Shown here in pieces: positions 62,661-64,000 of a DNA stretch of 64,000 bases. The stretch is from the NCBI GenBank assembly GCA_965206445.1, contig CBDBJR010000001.1, positions 248,001 through 312,000 on the forward strand. Direction: 5' to 3'. The position numbers and the translations under genes were made by a program. This stretch comes from CBDBJR01 sp965206445. GTDB lineage: Bacteria > Pseudomonadota > Gammaproteobacteria > Arenicellales > Poriferihabitantaceae. The notes under the pieces are model-generated. The model was not told where the DNA came from and did no database searches. It saw nothing but the letters and a program-made list of their open reading frames with translations. Numbering within the stretch: position 1 is the first letter of the stretch; the number at the start of each line of letters is the position of its first letter.

Positions 62661-62819
62661 GCTGAAAACCGGCACCGTATCGCGGCGATGCGTGATCAAA
62701 CCCAACCGGGCAATGTCTGGTTTTTCTTTGCCGAATTGGGGTGGATTCGAGAAATCCGGGACACCTTGCGGCGGTTACTCAAAAACGCCGGTGTGTTAGA
62801 ATTGGATATAATTCCCTAA
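62661..62819 (+). pseudogene. Open 52-codon segment after the methylase stop, likely 3' end of a lost gene
   Basis: Directly after the methylase stop and in the same frame, 52 codons read 'NRHRIAAMRDQTQPGNVWFF', 'FAELGWIREIRDTLRRLLKN', ending in TAA. The GC content jumps back to host level at the junction, so this is probably the tail of a host gene cut off by the restriction-modification insertion. An ATG at 62688 could also start a 43-residue peptide. I do not recognise the family. Confidence 0.4.
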
Positions 62820-62927
62820 AAAACGCGATTAAGAGATTCGATAGCCGCCAACAAAATGTGATTATAATGGCCGCCCCCAATACCGTTGTTCTGATATGAA
62901 ACCATCCATAATCGTGTGGTAATCAAT

Positions 62928-63596
62928 ATGCGTGAAGCAACACATGGCTATTGGTGTAACGCCATAACCTGGCCGACAAAATGCCCCGGGTGCAAGGCAC
63001 CGATTTTTTTCTTTAGCTGCAAGTGCGGCTCTAGAGTGTTCTTTGATGAACTCGGCGTGCCATGGCCGATTCACGATTGTGATACTTCCTGGGCGCGAAG
63101 GCTAAAGCGCACAACCGATAAAACGGGAAAAATATCAGTTGAACTCGCAGAAGGAATTACGGTTATCAGGAATCCTGTTGCCGCCATCGGTAAAGTGGCG
63201 CGTGTTGTCGATTGGGCGCGGTCGCCTCAAAAAAGTCGGCCGCCTGACCCGTTTGTTGCGGTCGAGCCACAGGCCGAATCTACTCGACGTGTGGTTGGCA
63301 TTCTGCGGGTAATCACTCGATCCGCCTGTCCTTTCAAGAAGTATCGTCTTGATGATACGAGCATGATGCGTGCTATGATAGCCCCTCTCGGTAAACAAAA
63401 AATGGGGCGGATCACGGTGCACATGCCGTTGCACGATAAAGTGCAATCGGAGAGCTTTACGCTATGGATTCCGTCCACTCTGATCGAGGATCACCGAATA
63501 ATTTGCGGCCTTACCGTGTCGGTTGGTTTGGAAAGCGTCGAGATTATCAGGGTGGGCCATGTTTGGTTTTCTGATGAGTTTGAGATCATCGGATGA
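62928..63596 (+). CDS. Zinc-ribbon protein of unknown function
   Basis: 222 residues. The N-terminus has a metal-ribbon-like cluster: 'KCPGCKAPIFFFSCKCGSRV' and 'FFDELGVPWPIHDC', giving C-x2-C...C-x-C...H-x-x-C. The remainder is beta-rich ('ITVHMPLHDKV', 'VSVGLESVEIIRVGHVWFSD') with no motif I can name. A GTG at 62916 would add four residues. It stands between the restriction-modification pair and ettA. Confidence 0.6.
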   Translation: MREATHGYWCNAITWPTKCPGCKAPIFFFSCKCGSRVFFDELGVPWPIHDCDTSWARRLKRTTDKTGKISVELAEGITVIRNPVAAIGKVARVVDWARSPQKSRPPDPFVAVEPQAESTRRVVGILRVITRSACPFKKYRLDDTSMMRAMIAPLGKQKMGRITVHMPLHDKVQSESFTLWIPSTLIEDHRIICGLTVSVGLESVEIIRVGHVWFSDEFEIIG

Positions 63597-63638
63597 CACG
63601 AGTCTAAAATTTTCCTTTCGACCCCCGGAGAAATACCA

Positions 63639-64000
63639 GTGGCGCAATATGTTTTTACAATGAATGGCGTGGGCAAAGTGGTGCCGCCCAAAAAAGAAAT
63701 TCTCAAGGATATTTATCTCAATTTTTTCCCCGGTGCGAAGATCGGCGTGCTGGGATACAACGGCGCGGGCAAGTCTACGCTGTTGAAAATCATGGCCGGG
63801 CTGGACACCGATTTTATCGGTGAAGCGCGGCCGCAGCCGGATCTGAAAATAGGGTACCTGGCACAGGAGCCGGAGCTCGACGAATCCAAAGACGTGCGCG
63901 GCAACGTCGAAGACAGTATGGCGGAAATCGCAGCTGCGCAGCGGCAGCTCGACGCCGTCTATGCGGCTTACGCGGAGCCGGATGCGGATTTCGACGCGCT
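63639..64000 (+). CDS. ettA: Energy-dependent translational throttle protein EttA (ABC-F), 5' part
   Basis: 120 codons before the window ends. The start GTG at 63639 follows GGAG. The N-terminus 'MNGVGKVVPPKKEILKDIYL', Walker A 'GVLGYNGAGKSTLLKIMAGL', 'GEARPQPDLKIGYLAQEPEL' and 'LDAVYAAYAEPDADFDA' follow E. coli EttA closely. EttA binds the ribosomal E site and gates entry into elongation according to ADP/ATP ratio. Confidence 0.93.
   Translation, partial: MAQYVFTMNGVGKVVPPKKEILKDIYLNFFPGAKIGVLGYNGAGKSTLLKIMAGLDTDFIGEARPQPDLKIGYLAQEPELDESKDVRGNVEDSMAEIAAAQRQLDAVYAAYAEPDADFDA

Noticed and set aside
1..64000. tRNA, rRNA, riboswitch or integrase/att site
   Set aside because: None could be supported by reading; no tyrosine or serine recombinase gene was seen, so integrase-driven insertion of the islands is not claimed.

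Overview
The window is a high-GC bacterial chromosome segment using the standard bacterial code. An EttA-type ABC-F gene, a single-subunit quinol nitric oxide reductase, a trimeric-autotransporter-like surface protein, a Tat lipoprotein and compatible-solute/osmolyte genes point to a Gram-negative proteobacterium, most likely a marine or host-associated gammaproteobacterium. That placement is inference; no rRNA or other taxonomic marker is present and I saw no tRNA gene.

Layout. (1) 1-7.9 kb: catabolic genes: peptide-ABC binding protein (partial), DmpA-type aminopeptidase, an MlrC - GMC oxidoreductase - enolase-superfamily operon, and a convergent SAF-domain dehydrogenase. (2) 7.9-15.8 kb: a tandem array of TMTC-like membrane glycosyltransferase-TPR genes, three complete and one truncated, the last joined to the first 59 codons of a phytanoyl-CoA/ectoine-type dioxygenase. 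(3) 15.9-21.7 kb: secreted endonuclease/phosphatase-fold enzyme, a SIR2-TPR gene between two copies of a dispersed ~100-bp repeat, and a Tat lipoprotein metallo-hydrolase. (4) 21.7-35 kb: a defence-type island on the minus strand: type III restriction-modification in res-mod order, two copies of a pentapeptide-like membrane protein (one split by an IS4-family element), three copies of a small 'K-x-I-W-L-S' protein (one alone before a PIN gene, one fused to the tail of Mod, one fused to half of a DUF5131 protein), an AAA ATPase and a decayed helicase-like gene. (5) 35-38.7 kb: gamma-glutamyltransferase, gamma-butyrobetaine-hydroxylase-like dioxygenase and SDR. (6) 39.2-41.3 kb: adhesin built from 60-bp repeats. 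(7) 41.6-51.4 kb: DddP-like M24 protein, Rieske oxygenase and glycine-betaine ABC transporter, then an apparent type II Thoeris pair lying between an intact permease gene and a second damaged copy of its 3' end, then an SDR. (8) 51.5-57.2 kb: serine protease with 12 near-identical TPRs, SDR, TIR-like gene, IS5 remnant, and a DUF2335 gene with an internal stop. (9) 57.2-60.5 kb: Crp/Fnr regulator and norZ behind a perfect TTGAT-N4-ATCAA box. (10) 60.6-64 kb: ApaLI-like type II restriction-modification pair next to a nuclease remnant, a zinc-ribbon protein, and the start of ettA.

The metabolic parts look like osmolyte (carnitine/betaine/DMSP-like) uptake and breakdown. The accessory parts show repeated duplication, fusion and deletion. 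The strongest candidates for something undescribed are the duplicated [K-x-I-W-L-S protein + pentapeptide membrane protein] cassette beside the type III system, the SIR2-TPR and TIR-like stand-alone genes, and the way defence genes sit beside partial 3' copies of metabolic genes.
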